Shown here: one piece after another, positions 27,483-37,167 of the stretch
Layout: each line of letters opens with the position of its first letter
Numbering within the stretch: the first letter of the stretch is position 1
From: Microlunatus phosphovorus NM-1
GTDB lineage: Bacteria > Actinomycetota > Actinomycetes > Propionibacteriales > Propionibacteriaceae
Direction of reading: 5' to 3'
NCBI RefSeq assembly: GCF_000270245.1
Contig: NC_015635.1
Span: 3,410,001-3,474,000 of the forward strand
Length of the DNA stretch: 64,000 nt
The notes under the pieces: generated by a model
What the model was told of the DNA's origin: nothing
The model's database searches: none
The model's input: only the letters and a program-made list of their open reading frames with translations
Translations under genes and position numbers: made by a program

Positions 27483-28633
27483 GTTGGCTGGACCTGAGTC
27501 GTCTGGACCCGAACGCGCCGGGACGGTTCCCGGGCGTCGGTTCCGTCCCCACGGAGCCGCCGAATACGGAGCGACCCACTACGGAACCCCCGGTCACCCG
27601 GACACCGAGCACGACGTCTGGGCCACCAGCGCCGCCGGGGGCCGAACCAGCGACACCCACGACTGCCGCCGCCACACCAGAGAGCGCGGTCCCCGAAGCG
27701 GAGCCCGAGCCGGAGAAGACCCTGGACGAGTTGCTGGCCGAGCTCGACGCACTGATCGGGCTCCACGAGGTGAAGGCGGAGATCCATCGCCAGGTCGCGG
27801 TGCTGCGGGTCGAAGGACTGCGGACCAAGGCCGGGCTGAAATCGGCCACCATCACCCGGCATCTGGTCTTCGTCGGCAACCCGGGCACCGGCAAGACCAC
27901 GGTCGCACGCCTGGTCGGCGGCATCTATCGGGCCCTCGGCCTGCTCACCAAGGGTCAGCTGGTCGAAGTCGACCGCTCCGAGCTGGTGGCCGGCTACCTG
28001 GGCCAGACCGCGATCAAGACCGCTGAGGTGGTGGCCAGCGCGGCCGGCGGGGTGCTGTTCATCGACGAGGCGTACTCCTTGGCCGGCGACCAGTACGGCA
28101 CCGAGGCGGTCGACACGCTGGTCAAGGAGATGGAGGACCGACGCGACGATCTGGTGTTGATCGTGGCCGGCTACCCCGATCCGATGGTCGTCTTCATCGC
28201 CCAGAACCCCGGTTTGGCCAGTCGGTTCCGGACCACCATCGAGTTCGCCGACTACACCTCCGACGAGCTGCTCGCCATCTTCAAGTCGACGGCGGCGAAG
28301 GCCGACTACGACCTGCCCGAGGCGACCCAGGAGCGGTTCACCGCGATCCTGGCTGCGACGCCGCGCGGTCCGTCCTTCGGCAACGGACGGTTCGCGCGGA
28401 ACCTGCTGGAGGGTGCCGTCGGCCGGCACGCCTGGCGGTTGCGCGACATCCCCGAGCCGACGGTGACACAGCTCCGCGAGCTGTTGCCCGAGGACGTGGG
28501 TCCGGAGCCGAACCCACTGGATGTCGGCGAATTGGCGCCACTGCTGGGCCCGCCGCCAGAACCACTGTCAGACCCAGCTGACATGGTGTCCGGACAACCC
28601 ACCGAGGTCGACGACAGCGAGGAGACCACATGA
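27479..28633 (+). CDS. CbxX/SpoVK-type AAA ATPase
   Basis: The 384-residue protein has a disordered Pro/Thr/Glu-rich N-terminus (about 1-80) and then one AAA+ module. Visible are IGLHEVKAEIHRQVAVL (family lead), Walker A GNPGTGKTT near residue 141, the pore-loop-like region GYLGQTAIKT, Walker B GVLFIDEAYSL near 195, and an arginine-finger candidate in NPGLASRFRTTIEF. Relatives include CbbX and the N-terminal partner of type VII secretion EccA; they form hexamers that remodel partner proteins. Both gene ends overlap neighbours by 4 bases (ATGA), so it is made with the TelA-operon proteins, which are its likely clients. Confidence 0.9.
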   Translation: MSWLDLSRLDPNAPGRFPGVGSVPTEPPNTERPTTEPPVTRTPSTTSGPPAPPGAEPATPTTAAATPESAVPEAEPEPEKTLDELLAELDALIGLHEVKAEIHRQVAVLRVEGLRTKAGLKSATITRHLVFVGNPGTGKTTVARLVGGIYRALGLLTKGQLVEVDRSELVAGYLGQTAIKTAEVVASAAGGVLFIDEAYSLAGDQYGTEAVDTLVKEMEDRRDDLVLIVAGYPDPMVVFIAQNPGLASRFRTTIEFADYTSDELLAIFKSTAAKADYDLPEATQERFTAILAATPRGPSFGNGRFARNLLEGAVGRHAWRLRDIPEPTVTQLRELLPEDVGPEPNPLDVGELAPLLGPPPEPLSDPADMVSGQPTEVDDSEETT

Positions 28634-29919
28634 CGCAGCCGTCCGCGGCCGCCGCCACCGCGCCAGTCGCCGCCCCCGGGGTGCCGAGCCTCGCGGTCCC
28701 GGTGGCTTCAGCGCTGCCCGCGCCTTCTGTGCCCAGATCCAAGCCGCGTGACACGCCGCGCGAGCTGCGCCGCCTGACCACCGCGGTGATCACGCTCAGC
28801 CTGGTGTTCGGGCTGCTGGGCCTGAGTCTGTTCACCTTGCTCACCTGGTCGATGCAGCGGGCGTCGGGAGCCACCGCGCAGACGATCCGGATCCAGCAGA
28901 TCCAGACCAATCTGCAACGGGCGGACGCCAATGCGACCAATGCCTTCCTGGTCGGTGGTTTGGAGCCGGCGGACCAACGAGCCGCGTACGAGGAAGCCAT
29001 CACCACTGCTTCCCGGCTGATCGCCGAGGCCGCCGACGCGGAGCCGGCGGACCAGGCCGCGTTGGCGGCACTGAACGTGGAACTGGTCGACTACACCGAG
29101 AACATCGAGCTCGCCCGCGCCAACAACCGGCAGGGCTTTCCGATCGGCGCGCAGTATCTGCGGCTCGCCAGCAGCGGACTGCGGGCTGACGCGTTGCCGA
29201 TCCTGCAGAACCTGGTCGATGCCAACGCCCTGCGCGCCAGCAGTCAGATGAAGGTGACCATCGCGATCCCGATCGCCATCATCGAGCTGGTGCTGCTCGG
29301 TGGCCTGGTCTGGGGCCAGGTCTGGCTCGCCAAGCGTTTCAGACGACGCTTCAACGTCCCGTTGGCGATCAGCACCGGCATCGGCGTGGTGAGCATCATC
29401 GTGACCACGGTGCTCATCTCCTGGTCGGCGGCCAGCCTGGCGGGTGTCCGCGACGGCAACTTCGCCGACGTCCGTGCCGCCTCCAACGCCCGGGTCGCTG
29501 CCAACGACGCGAAGTCCAACGAGAGCCTGACCCTGATTGCCCGCGGCAGCGGTGGGGCGTTCCAGGAAGCGTGGCAGGCCTCTGCGGACTCGGTGGCGGC
29601 GGATATCACCCGCTTCCGGGACCTGGGCTCGCTGTGGCAGCCCTACGTCGACGTCCACACCGAGATCCGGGCGCTGGATGACGGCGGGCAGTGGGACAAG
29701 GCGGTGCAGCTTGCGACGTCGAAGTCCAACACCACCTTCGACGCCTTCGACCAAGCGGTCGCCCGACAGGTCGATGGCTCCGGCGCCGCCACCACCGCTG
29801 GGCTGGCCCGGTTGATGCCGTGGATGATCGTCGGCGCGCTGCTCGCCGCGGCGGCCGGGGTCACGATGGCGGCTCTGGGCCGCCGAGGGGTGCAGCAGCG
29901 GCTGAAGGAGTACCGATGA
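28630..29919 (+). CDS. glnX: GlnX-like four-helix membrane sensor protein
   Basis: The 429-residue protein has a disordered Ala/Pro N-terminus (1-40), then four predicted membrane helices: about 50-71, 209-232, 245-268 and 396-418. Two extracytoplasmic helical segments lie between helices 1-2 and 3-4, each like a sensory four-helix bundle half. Position, length and topology match mycobacterial GlnX (Rv0412c), which with the lipoprotein GlnH passes external Asp/Glu availability to PknG. GlnH-like and PknG-like genes follow directly. No kinase or cyclase output domain is fused, so signalling must go through protein contacts. ATGA overlaps at both ends. Confidence 0.82.
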   Translation: MTQPSAAAATAPVAAPGVPSLAVPVASALPAPSVPRSKPRDTPRELRRLTTAVITLSLVFGLLGLSLFTLLTWSMQRASGATAQTIRIQQIQTNLQRADANATNAFLVGGLEPADQRAAYEEAITTASRLIAEAADAEPADQAALAALNVELVDYTENIELARANNRQGFPIGAQYLRLASSGLRADALPILQNLVDANALRASSQMKVTIAIPIAIIELVLLGGLVWGQVWLAKRFRRRFNVPLAISTGIGVVSIIVTTVLISWSAASLAGVRDGNFADVRAASNARVAANDAKSNESLTLIARGSGGAFQEAWQASADSVAADITRFRDLGSLWQPYVDVHTEIRALDDGGQWDKAVQLATSKSNTTFDAFDQAVARQVDGSGAATTAGLARLMPWMIVGALLAAAAGVTMAALGRRGVQQRLKEYR

Positions 29920-30866
29920 GACGCCGTACTGTCCCCGCGCTGCTCGCCGCACTCACCGGTTTGCTCGCCATGCTGGCAGGCTGCGGGCTGAGCTACGACC
30001 CGACCCCGCTGCCGTCGGCGCCGAGTCCCTCCGCGGCGCCCACCACCCAGAGCAGCGCCGCGCCGCAGTGCGACAACGCGCTCGCCTCCTACGACGCCAG
30101 CGACACCGCCGGCGCGGCGGTGAAAAGGATCCAGAAACGTGGTCGGATCATCGTCGGCGTCTCGGCCGACACCTATCTGCTGGGTTCACGCAATCCGTTC
30201 AACGGCAAGATCGAGGGCTTCGACATCGACATCGCCAAGGCGGTGGCGAAGGGCATCCTCGGCGACCAGAACGCCTACGAGCTGAAGGTGATCACCGCCG
30301 CACAGCGGATCCCGGCCCTGCAGGACCGCAGTGTCGACATGGTGGCCCGCAACATGACGATCACCTGCGACCGCTGGACCCAGATCGCCTTCTCCACTGA
30401 GTACTACCGATCGGGTCAAAAGGTCCTGGTGCGGCGGGGCGCCAAGGCCACCACCCTGGCTGATCTGGCTGGTCAACGGGTCTGTGCGCCGAACGGCACC
30501 TCGAGCATGACGAATCTGGTCAAGCTGCAGCCGAAGGCGACCGCGGTCGGCTCGGACAACCACACCGGCTGCCTGGTGCTGTTCCAAAGCGGCCAGGTCG
30601 ACGCCATCACCGGCGACGACACGGTGCTCGCCGGTCTGGCCGCCCAGGACCCGTACGCGGTGGTACCCGATCAGAAGGCCTTCACCGCCGAGCCGTACGG
30701 CTTGGGATTCAACAAATCCGATGTGGATCTGGTCCGCTTCGTCAACGGGGTGCTGGCCGAGGTCCGCAGCGACGGCGAGTGGACCAGGATCTACGACCGG
30801 TGGCTGGCCGAGGCGCTCGGACCGGCCCCGGCACCGCCCAAGGCCGTGTACGGCAGGTCCCGATGA
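29916..30866 (+). CDS. glnH: GlnH-like amino-acid-binding lipoprotein
   Basis: The 316-residue protein has a lipoprotein signal (MRRRT, hydrophobic core, lipobox LAGC with Cys near residue 23), a Ser/Pro spacer, and a type 3 solute-binding domain: IVGVSADTYLLGSRNPF, IEGFDIDIAKAVAKGIL, DMVARNMTITCDRW, and C-terminal GLGFNKSDVDLVRFVN. Homologues bind aspartate, glutamate or glutamine. No ABC permease or ATPase gene is near, which fits a sensor rather than a transporter role, as for mycobacterial GlnH. It overlaps the GlnX-like gene by ATGA. Four Cys in the mature part (CDN, TCDRW, VCAPN, GCLV) may form disulfides. Confidence 0.88.
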   Translation: MRRRTVPALLAALTGLLAMLAGCGLSYDPTPLPSAPSPSAAPTTQSSAAPQCDNALASYDASDTAGAAVKRIQKRGRIIVGVSADTYLLGSRNPFNGKIEGFDIDIAKAVAKGILGDQNAYELKVITAAQRIPALQDRSVDMVARNMTITCDRWTQIAFSTEYYRSGQKVLVRRGAKATTLADLAGQRVCAPNGTSSMTNLVKLQPKATAVGSDNHTGCLVLFQSGQVDAITGDDTVLAGLAAQDPYAVVPDQKAFTAEPYGLGFNKSDVDLVRFVNGVLAEVRSDGEWTRIYDRWLAEALGPAPAPPKAVYGRSR

Positions 30867-30885
30867 TCGCCTCCGGCAGGGTCTC

Positions 30886-32007
30886 GTGACCGTCGGATCG
30901 GCCCAGGCACCCGAGGCCCCGGGCCGGATGGGGGTCGCCGCGGAGCCGGCGGCCCTGTTGAGCTATCTCGAACTGCTAGGTCGGTGGCGCGACGCGCGAC
31001 GCGCCGAGCTGAACGAGCTGGACCGAGCGGCGCTGTCGTCGGCGACGGGCACGGCGGCAACGGCCGACATCGCCTTGTCGCTGGCCTTGTGGAAGGCGGT
31101 CGCCGACCGCTACGAACAGCTGCTGGTGGTCTGGGACTCGGGCCGGGTCGGGGTCAGTGAGCGGGAGAAGCTGTCGGCGATGATCTGGGGCCGCCTCGAT
31201 GCTGCGTACGCCAACAGCGGCCTGTCGGTCTCACTGCCCGAGGCCTGCCGACTGTCCGATGCGTTGGTCAGCCAACTACGGGTCCGACTCGGCCTGGACA
31301 TCTCCGCGCTGGAGACCACCCAGCGGATCGCCGAGTTGCGGGCGCAGCTGGAGCGAATCCGCGACCAGATCTCCCTGGAGCCCGCAGGGGTCCGGCAGCA
31401 GGAGGCTGCCACGACCCAGTCAAAGCTGGCTCGGCGACTGAAGGAGATCACCGAGAAGGCCGGCCGCGGTGGCGACGTCGGCGGGCTGCTGCCGGCGTTG
31501 GAGATCGACGCGGCCCGGTTCGAGCGGGACCTGATCGTCGGTGCGGCCAAGCGGCGGGAGGCTCGGGCCGAGGTCGAGCAGGTCCGTCGGTTGCGTGCTG
31601 GGTTGGAAGCTCGGGAGGAACGGCTGCGAGCGCTCGCGAGCGAGGCGGTCGCCACCGTCGACCCGGCACCCCGCTATGCGGTGCCCGATGTCGAGGCGCT
31701 GGGGCCGGTGCCCAACACGATGGACCGGCTGGCCGACTATCGACGTCGGCTGGAACTGGTCGACCGAGCACTGACGCTGGCCGACGAGGCGTACTCGAAT
31801 GCACTGCGACAGCACAGCGACCTGCTGGCCAGAATGGACGCCTATCACCTGAAGGCCACCGCCACCGGGGTTGCCGACCAGCCGTCGGTCGCGAACGCGT
31901 ACGGCCTGGCCACCGCGGCACTCGCCGAGCGCCCGACGAAGATGGCGTTGGCCGCCCAGCTGGTGAGCCTCTATCAGACCTATCTGCAGACGATGACAGC
32001 CTCGTGA
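30886..32007 (+). CDS. Coiled-coil protein of the PknG operon, unknown function
   Basis: From GTG 30886, 19 bases after glnH, the product is 373 residues; ATG at the MGVAAEP position is an alternative. It is strongly helical and charged, with likely coiled coils near residues 135-200 (IAELRAQLERIRDQISLE, SKLARRLKEITEKAG) and 215-260 (RREARAEVEQVRRLRAGLEA). The C-terminus carries a helical pair. No membrane segment, signal peptide or known domain was seen. It sits between the binding protein and the kinase, and could be a scaffold linking GlnX to PknG; that is inference from position. The pknG ATG follows after 10 bases, with GAGGAGAC as ribosome site. Confidence 0.8.
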   Translation: MTVGSAQAPEAPGRMGVAAEPAALLSYLELLGRWRDARRAELNELDRAALSSATGTAATADIALSLALWKAVADRYEQLLVVWDSGRVGVSEREKLSAMIWGRLDAAYANSGLSVSLPEACRLSDALVSQLRVRLGLDISALETTQRIAELRAQLERIRDQISLEPAGVRQQEAATTQSKLARRLKEITEKAGRGGDVGGLLPALEIDAARFERDLIVGAAKRREARAEVEQVRRLRAGLEAREERLRALASEAVATVDPAPRYAVPDVEALGPVPNTMDRLADYRRRLELVDRALTLADEAYSNALRQHSDLLARMDAYHLKATATGVADQPSVANAYGLATAALAERPTKMALAAQLVSLYQTYLQTMTAS

Positions 32008-32017
32008 GGAGACAGCG

Positions 32018-34399
32018 ATGAGGTGCACACAACCGGGCTGCACCGGCTCGATCGTCGACGGCTACTGCGACATCTGCGGTTCCCCTGGGGCGGCGCCGGG
32101 CGGCTCGACGGTGTCCGGCACGGGCGGCGCGGCAGTGTCCGCGGTGTCGGTGCCGACCGGTCAGCTCTCGGGCGCCTGCCGCCAACCGGGCTGCACCGGC
32201 TCGATCATCGACGGCTACTGCGACGTCTGCGGCTCCCCTGGGGCCGTCTCCGGCGGGGGCAGCCCGGGCGACGCCGCCGGTGGGCTGCCCGGCGAGGAGC
32301 AGGGCGCACCCGTCTCCACCATCACCCGCGGCTCCAGCCGGCTCGGCTCCGCCGCGATCGGCTCGCAGCGGGCCACCGGCAGCGGCTCGACGATCACCAA
32401 GCGCGTGGGGGGCGGATCCCGGCGACTTCGTTCGGCCCGGCTCGGCGCCGGGCTCACCCAGGTGCCGCCCACCCCGCAGATCGACGCGGCCAAGGCCATC
32501 ATGGCCAACCCGGTGGTCCCGGAGAACAAGCGCGTCTGCCCGTCCTGCGGCTCCCCGGTCGGCCGCGGTCGTGATGGCCAACCCGGGCGGACCGAGGGCT
32601 TCTGCCCGAAGTGCGGCGCGCAGTTCTCCTTCACCCCCAAGCTGAAGGCGGGTGACCTGGTCGCGAACCAGTACCAGGTCGCCGGCTGCCTGGCGCACGG
32701 CGGGCTGGGCTGGATCTACCTGGCCAAGGACAAGAACGTGTCCGACCGCTGGGTGGTGCTCAAGGGCCTGCTGAACACCGGCGACGCCGACGCCCTGGCC
32801 GTGGCACTGATCGAGAAGCAGTTCCTGGCCCAGGTCGAGCACCCGCTGATCGTGGAGATCTACAACTTCGTCAGCCACGACGGCGCCGGCTACATCGTGA
32901 TGGAGTACGTCGGCGGCATCTCGCTGAAGGACATCCTCAAGGATCGGATGCGCGCGGCCGGCGGCAGCTACAACCCGTTGCCGGTGGACCAGGCGCTGGC
33001 GTACATCCTCGAGGTGCTGCCGGCCTTCCAGTATCTGCACGACCTCGGGCTGGTCTATTGCGACTTCAAGCCCGACAACCTGATCCAGGTCGGTGACGCG
33101 GTCAAGCTGATCGATCTCGGCGGGGTTCGTCGGCTCGACGACGACGAGTCCGCGATCTACGGCACGATCGGCTACCAGGCGCCCGAGGTGCCACAGGTCG
33201 GCACCAGTGTCGCCTCCGACATCTACACCATCGGCCGGACGCTGCTGGTGCTGATGGCGGAGTTCCGCGGCTATCAGAGCACGTACGTCGCCAAGCTGCC
33301 GCCGGCTGAGGACATCCCCGCCTTCGCCGCGCACGACTCGCTCTATCGGCTGGTCGCCAAGATGTGCGCCCCCGATCCGGCCGATCGGTTCGCCTCGGTC
33401 GACGAGCTGCGGGTGCAGCTGCTCGGCGTGCTGCGTGAGGTGGTCGCCGAGAAGCAGAGCGGCACCGCGCTGACCTCGGCGGCATCGGTGCTGTTCGAGG
33501 CACCGGTGGTGGTCAGCGACGCCCTGGCCTGGGACCAGCTGCCGGCGTTGCGCGTGGACACCACCGACAGCCAGTACGCATGGCTGTCCAACGTCAGCGC
33601 CGACGACCCGAAGGAGCGGCTGGCCGAGCTCAAGCATCCGCCGGCCGTCACCCCGGAGGTCCAGCTGGCCCGCGCCCGGGCGGCTCTGCAGGCCGGCTGG
33701 GCGAAGTCCGTGAACGAGGTCGTCAACCAGATGCTGACCCTCGACCCCTGGGAGTGGCGCGCGGTCTGGATGAGCGGCCTGCTGGCGCTGCAGCAGCAGG
33801 ACTTCAAGGGCGCCCAGTCGGCGTTCAACGCCGTGTACGGCCAGGTGCCCGGTGAGCTCGCGCCGAAGCTGGCGCTGGCCCTGTCCTGTGAGCTGGGCGG
33901 CGAGCCGGACCTGGCCGAGCGGCTGTACAAGATCTGCGCCTCGACCGACGCCAACTACGTGGCCCCGGCGGCGTTCGGGCTGGCCCGGGTGCGCGCGGCC
34001 CGCGACGACGTGGTCGGTGCGGTGCAGGCGCTGGATCTGGTGCCGTCGACGTCGCGCAACTATCCCGAGTCCAGGCGGCAGCGAGCCGAGCTGCTCTATG
34101 AGGCGGCGGACGGGTTGCCGATGCTGGCGCAGGCGATGGACAGCATCGAGCGAGTCCGGATGGACCCGGTCGAGCGAGCCGAGCTGGGCGCCAAGATCTT
34201 GACCCGAGCCCTGGCGGCCGTGACCGCCCAGGGTGCGAACCGGCGACTGCTGATCGGCAGTATCCCGGCCGATGAGCCCGAGCTGCGCGATGGGCTGGAG
34301 GCCACCTATCGGACCCTGGCAGCGGCCGCCACCGACGATCGGGAACGCTATGCCCTGGTGGACCAGGCCAACGACGTCCGTCGCTGGACCCTGACCTGA
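32018..34399 (+). CDS. pknG: PknG-type serine/threonine protein kinase with extra N-terminal zinc ribbons
   Basis: This 793-residue soluble kinase matches PknG: rubredoxin-like knuckles CPSCG (Cys174/177) and CPKCG (196/199), kinase domain with glycine loop AHGGLGWIYLA, Lys in WVVLKGL, catalytic VYCDFKPDNL (Asp349), LIDLGG in place of DFG, and a C-terminal TPR-like helical region from about 540. Mycobacterial PknG is about 750 residues and phosphorylates GarA/OdhI, which controls 2-oxoglutarate and glutamate enzymes. Unlike that protein, this one starts with two near-identical four-Cys modules (Cys3/8/17/20 and Cys54/59/68/71, DGYCDxCG type). No autophosphorylation site is obvious. It lies in one operon with GlnX, GlnH and the PP2C gene. 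Confidence 0.95.
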   Translation: MRCTQPGCTGSIVDGYCDICGSPGAAPGGSTVSGTGGAAVSAVSVPTGQLSGACRQPGCTGSIIDGYCDVCGSPGAVSGGGSPGDAAGGLPGEEQGAPVSTITRGSSRLGSAAIGSQRATGSGSTITKRVGGGSRRLRSARLGAGLTQVPPTPQIDAAKAIMANPVVPENKRVCPSCGSPVGRGRDGQPGRTEGFCPKCGAQFSFTPKLKAGDLVANQYQVAGCLAHGGLGWIYLAKDKNVSDRWVVLKGLLNTGDADALAVALIEKQFLAQVEHPLIVEIYNFVSHDGAGYIVMEYVGGISLKDILKDRMRAAGGSYNPLPVDQALAYILEVLPAFQYLHDLGLVYCDFKPDNLIQVGDAVKLIDLGGVRRLDDDESAIYGTIGYQAPEVPQVGTSVASDIYTIGRTLLVLMAEFRGYQSTYVAKLPPAEDIPAFAAHDSLYRLVAKMCAPDPADRFASVDELRVQLLGVLREVVAEKQSGTALTSAASVLFEAPVVVSDALAWDQLPALRVDTTDSQYAWLSNVSADDPKERLAELKHPPAVTPEVQLARARAALQAGWAKSVNEVVNQMLTLDPWEWRAVWMSGLLALQQQDFKGAQSAFNAVYGQVPGELAPKLALALSCELGGEPDLAERLYKICASTDANYVAPAAFGLARVRAARDDVVGAVQALDLVPSTSRNYPESRRQRAELLYEAADGLPMLAQAMDSIERVRMDPVERAELGAKILTRALAAVTAQGANRRLLIGSIPADEPELRDGLEATYRTLAAAATDDRERYALVDQANDVRRWTLT
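32030..32243 (+). repeat. 61-bp direct repeat inside pknG
   Basis: Bases 32030-32090 and 32183-32243 are identical at 58 of 61 positions. They encode the two N-terminal zinc-ribbon modules of the kinase. The distance between them is 153 bases, a whole number of codons, so the duplication is in frame. The high identity points to a recent duplication or gene conversion. Confidence 0.92.
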
Positions 34400-34437
34400 C
34401 AGAGCCGATCTGACAGAGCCGACCTGACTGAGCTGAC
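34396..34437 (+). repeat. Three tandem 14-bp units between pknG and the PP2C gene
   Basis: CTGACAGAGCCGAT, CTGACAGAGCCGAC and the weaker CTGACTGAGCTGAC follow each other at 34396-34437, starting inside the last codon region of pknG. GGAG just after serves as ribosome site for the PP2C gene. Repeated TGA words give stops in more than one frame. A related CTGACTGACCTGACC stretch follows telA at about 26876. Confidence 0.75.
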
Positions 34438-34448
34438 CCGGAGAGCGA

Positions 34449-35588
34449 GTGCGAGTGACGACTGACGCGACGGCCAACGCCGAGTCCGGCCACTGCCCCA
34501 GCTGCGGCGCGGCGGTGGCGCCGACGGCGCGCTTCTGTGAGGCGTGTGGCGCGCCGCTGGCTCCGACGGAGGACGCGACGGAGGAGGCGGCCGCCGAACT
34601 GCCGATCGAGCTGACTGCCTCGGTTCCGTCCTGGCAGCGACACGCCGGGCCAGCGAACCTCGGAGGGCCGATAGCGACAGCTCCCCGGCCCTGTCTGAAC
34701 TGCGGCGGGATCGTGGATGCCGACGGCTACTGCGAGACGTGCGGCACGAAGGCACCCAGTGAGCGGGACCACTACGTCGAGCAGCCGGCCACGTGGGTGG
34801 CCGCGTGCTGCGATCGTGGCATCCGGCACTCGCGTAACGAGGATGCGGTCGCCGTGGCCGCCAGCGCCGAGCCGGGCCAGCGAGCGGTGCTGGTGGTCTG
34901 CGACGGCGTGTCCACCGCCGACGACTCCGATGTGGCCAGCCTGGCGGCGGCGCGGGCAGCTCGTGACGTGCTGGTCGGCTCCCGCCCAGCGGGGCTCGGG
35001 GTGCGTGAGAGCCAGGTGGCCGCCCTCGAGGCGGCGCTCGTCAAGGCCGCCGAGAAGGCCAACGCGGCGGTTCTGGCGACCACCGCCGAGGATGCATCCA
35101 ACCCTGCGTCGTGCACGTATGTGGCTGCGGTGGTCGAGGGCGACCTGTGCGTGGTCGGAAACATCGGTGACAGCCGTGCGTACTGGATCCCCGATCCCGG
35201 CGCCGGCGACCCCATCCAGCTCACCGTCGACGACTCGGTGGCGCAACTGCGGATCGCGGCCGGCGTGCCTCGAGAAGTGGCTGAGGAAGGTCCGCAAGCT
35301 CACGCCATCCTCAAGTGGCTCGGCCGAGACACGCCTGACTTCCGCCCGACCACCAGCTCGACGCAGCTGACCGGCCCCGGCTGGGTCCTGGTCTGCTCCG
35401 ACGGTCTGTGGAACTACGCCTCCAAGGCCACCGAGCTGCAGGCCCTGATCACCCAGCTCAGCGCCACCGCCGGCTCCGACCCGCTCCCGTTGGCCGAGGC
35501 CATGGTCCGCTGGGCCTGCGACCAGGGTGGTCGCGACAACATCTCGGTGGCCCTGGCCCGACACGCGCCCGTCGAAGCCACGAGTTAG
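34449..35588 (+). CDS. PP2C-type serine/threonine phosphatase with zinc ribbons
   Basis: The 379-residue protein starts at GTG 34449. Residues 15-35 (CPSCGAAV...FCEACGAP) and about 82-98 (CLNCGGIVDADGYCETCG) are two four-Cys zinc ribbons; the second has the DGYCxxCG pattern also found in the kinase. The PP2C domain follows: RNEDAV, VVCDGVSTADDSD, GNIGDSRAYWIP, VCSDGLWNY and GRDNISVALA, with the metal-binding Asp residues conserved. The protein is soluble, with no membrane segment. It is the natural counter-enzyme of the PknG kinase encoded 49 bases upstream. Likely targets are the FHA-bound partner or the kinase itself (inference). Confidence 0.93.
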   Translation: MRVTTDATANAESGHCPSCGAAVAPTARFCEACGAPLAPTEDATEEAAAELPIELTASVPSWQRHAGPANLGGPIATAPRPCLNCGGIVDADGYCETCGTKAPSERDHYVEQPATWVAACCDRGIRHSRNEDAVAVAASAEPGQRAVLVVCDGVSTADDSDVASLAAARAARDVLVGSRPAGLGVRESQVAALEAALVKAAEKANAAVLATTAEDASNPASCTYVAAVVEGDLCVVGNIGDSRAYWIPDPGAGDPIQLTVDDSVAQLRIAAGVPREVAEEGPQAHAILKWLGRDTPDFRPTTSSTQLTGPGWVLVCSDGLWNYASKATELQALITQLSATAGSDPLPLAEAMVRWACDQGGRDNISVALARHAPVEATS

Positions 35589-35600
35589 GTGTGAGCGGCC

Positions 35601-36087
35601 TCAGGGAGTCAGAACCACCAAGCGCTGATCGAGCAGTTCGGCGATGGCGTATTTGACGCCCTCGCGGCCCTGGCCGCTGTCCTTCACGCCTCCGTAGGGC
35701 ATGTGGTCGGCCCGGAAGGACCGCGTGATGTTGATCAGCACGCTGCCTGCCTCGGCCGACTTCGCGAAGCTGAGCGCGGCGCCGAGGTCACGGGTGAACA
35801 GGGCCGTGTTGAGACCGAAGCGGGCCGAGTTGACCCGATCGGCGTGACCCCTGGGCTGAGTTCCTCGAACTGGACCGTCTCCGACGGCAATCGGCGCGCT
35901 TCCTCGGCGGCGATCCGCAGGGTGGTCGCAGCCCGGGCTACCTCTCCCCTGGCCGCTGCGATCGGCCTGCACGGCCTGCTCGGGACTGGCGACCGCCACG
36001 GTGGCGACCAGCTCACCGTCGTACGGATCGTGCACCTCGAACTCGTCGATCCCGTCGATCCACCCGCCGGCGACGAAGAGCTGCTGC

Positions 36088-36095
<8 letters not shown>
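35601..36095 (-). pseudogene. Remnant of an aldehyde dehydrogenase with two internal deletions
   Basis: The start (FVAGGWIDGIDEFEVHDPYD) and the end (VNSARFGLNTALFTRDLGAA, then MPYGGVKDSGQGREG) are clear aldehyde dehydrogenase termini. Between them only a short middle piece survives, in another reading frame: ARGEVARAATTLRIAAEEAR is readable around 35890-35950. About 60 residues seem lost at the first junction and about 270 at the second, including the catalytic Cys and most of the NAD site. One frame stays open across all pieces (164 codons), but the middle is then nonsense. An intact member would have about 480 residues. It would have been last in the operon with the tartrate-dehydrogenase-like and transketolase genes. 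Confidence 0.88.

Positions 36096-37163
<1,068 letters not shown>

Positions 37164-37167
<4 letters not shown>

Noticed and set aside
29916-30866. GlnH-like gene as part of an ABC importer
   Set aside because: No permease or ATPase gene is adjacent; GlnX and PknG neighbours point to sensing.
31448-34477. 1009-codon minus-strand open frame opposite pknG
   Set aside because: High GC keeps antisense frames open; the translated product has no domain and the plus-strand kinase is certain.
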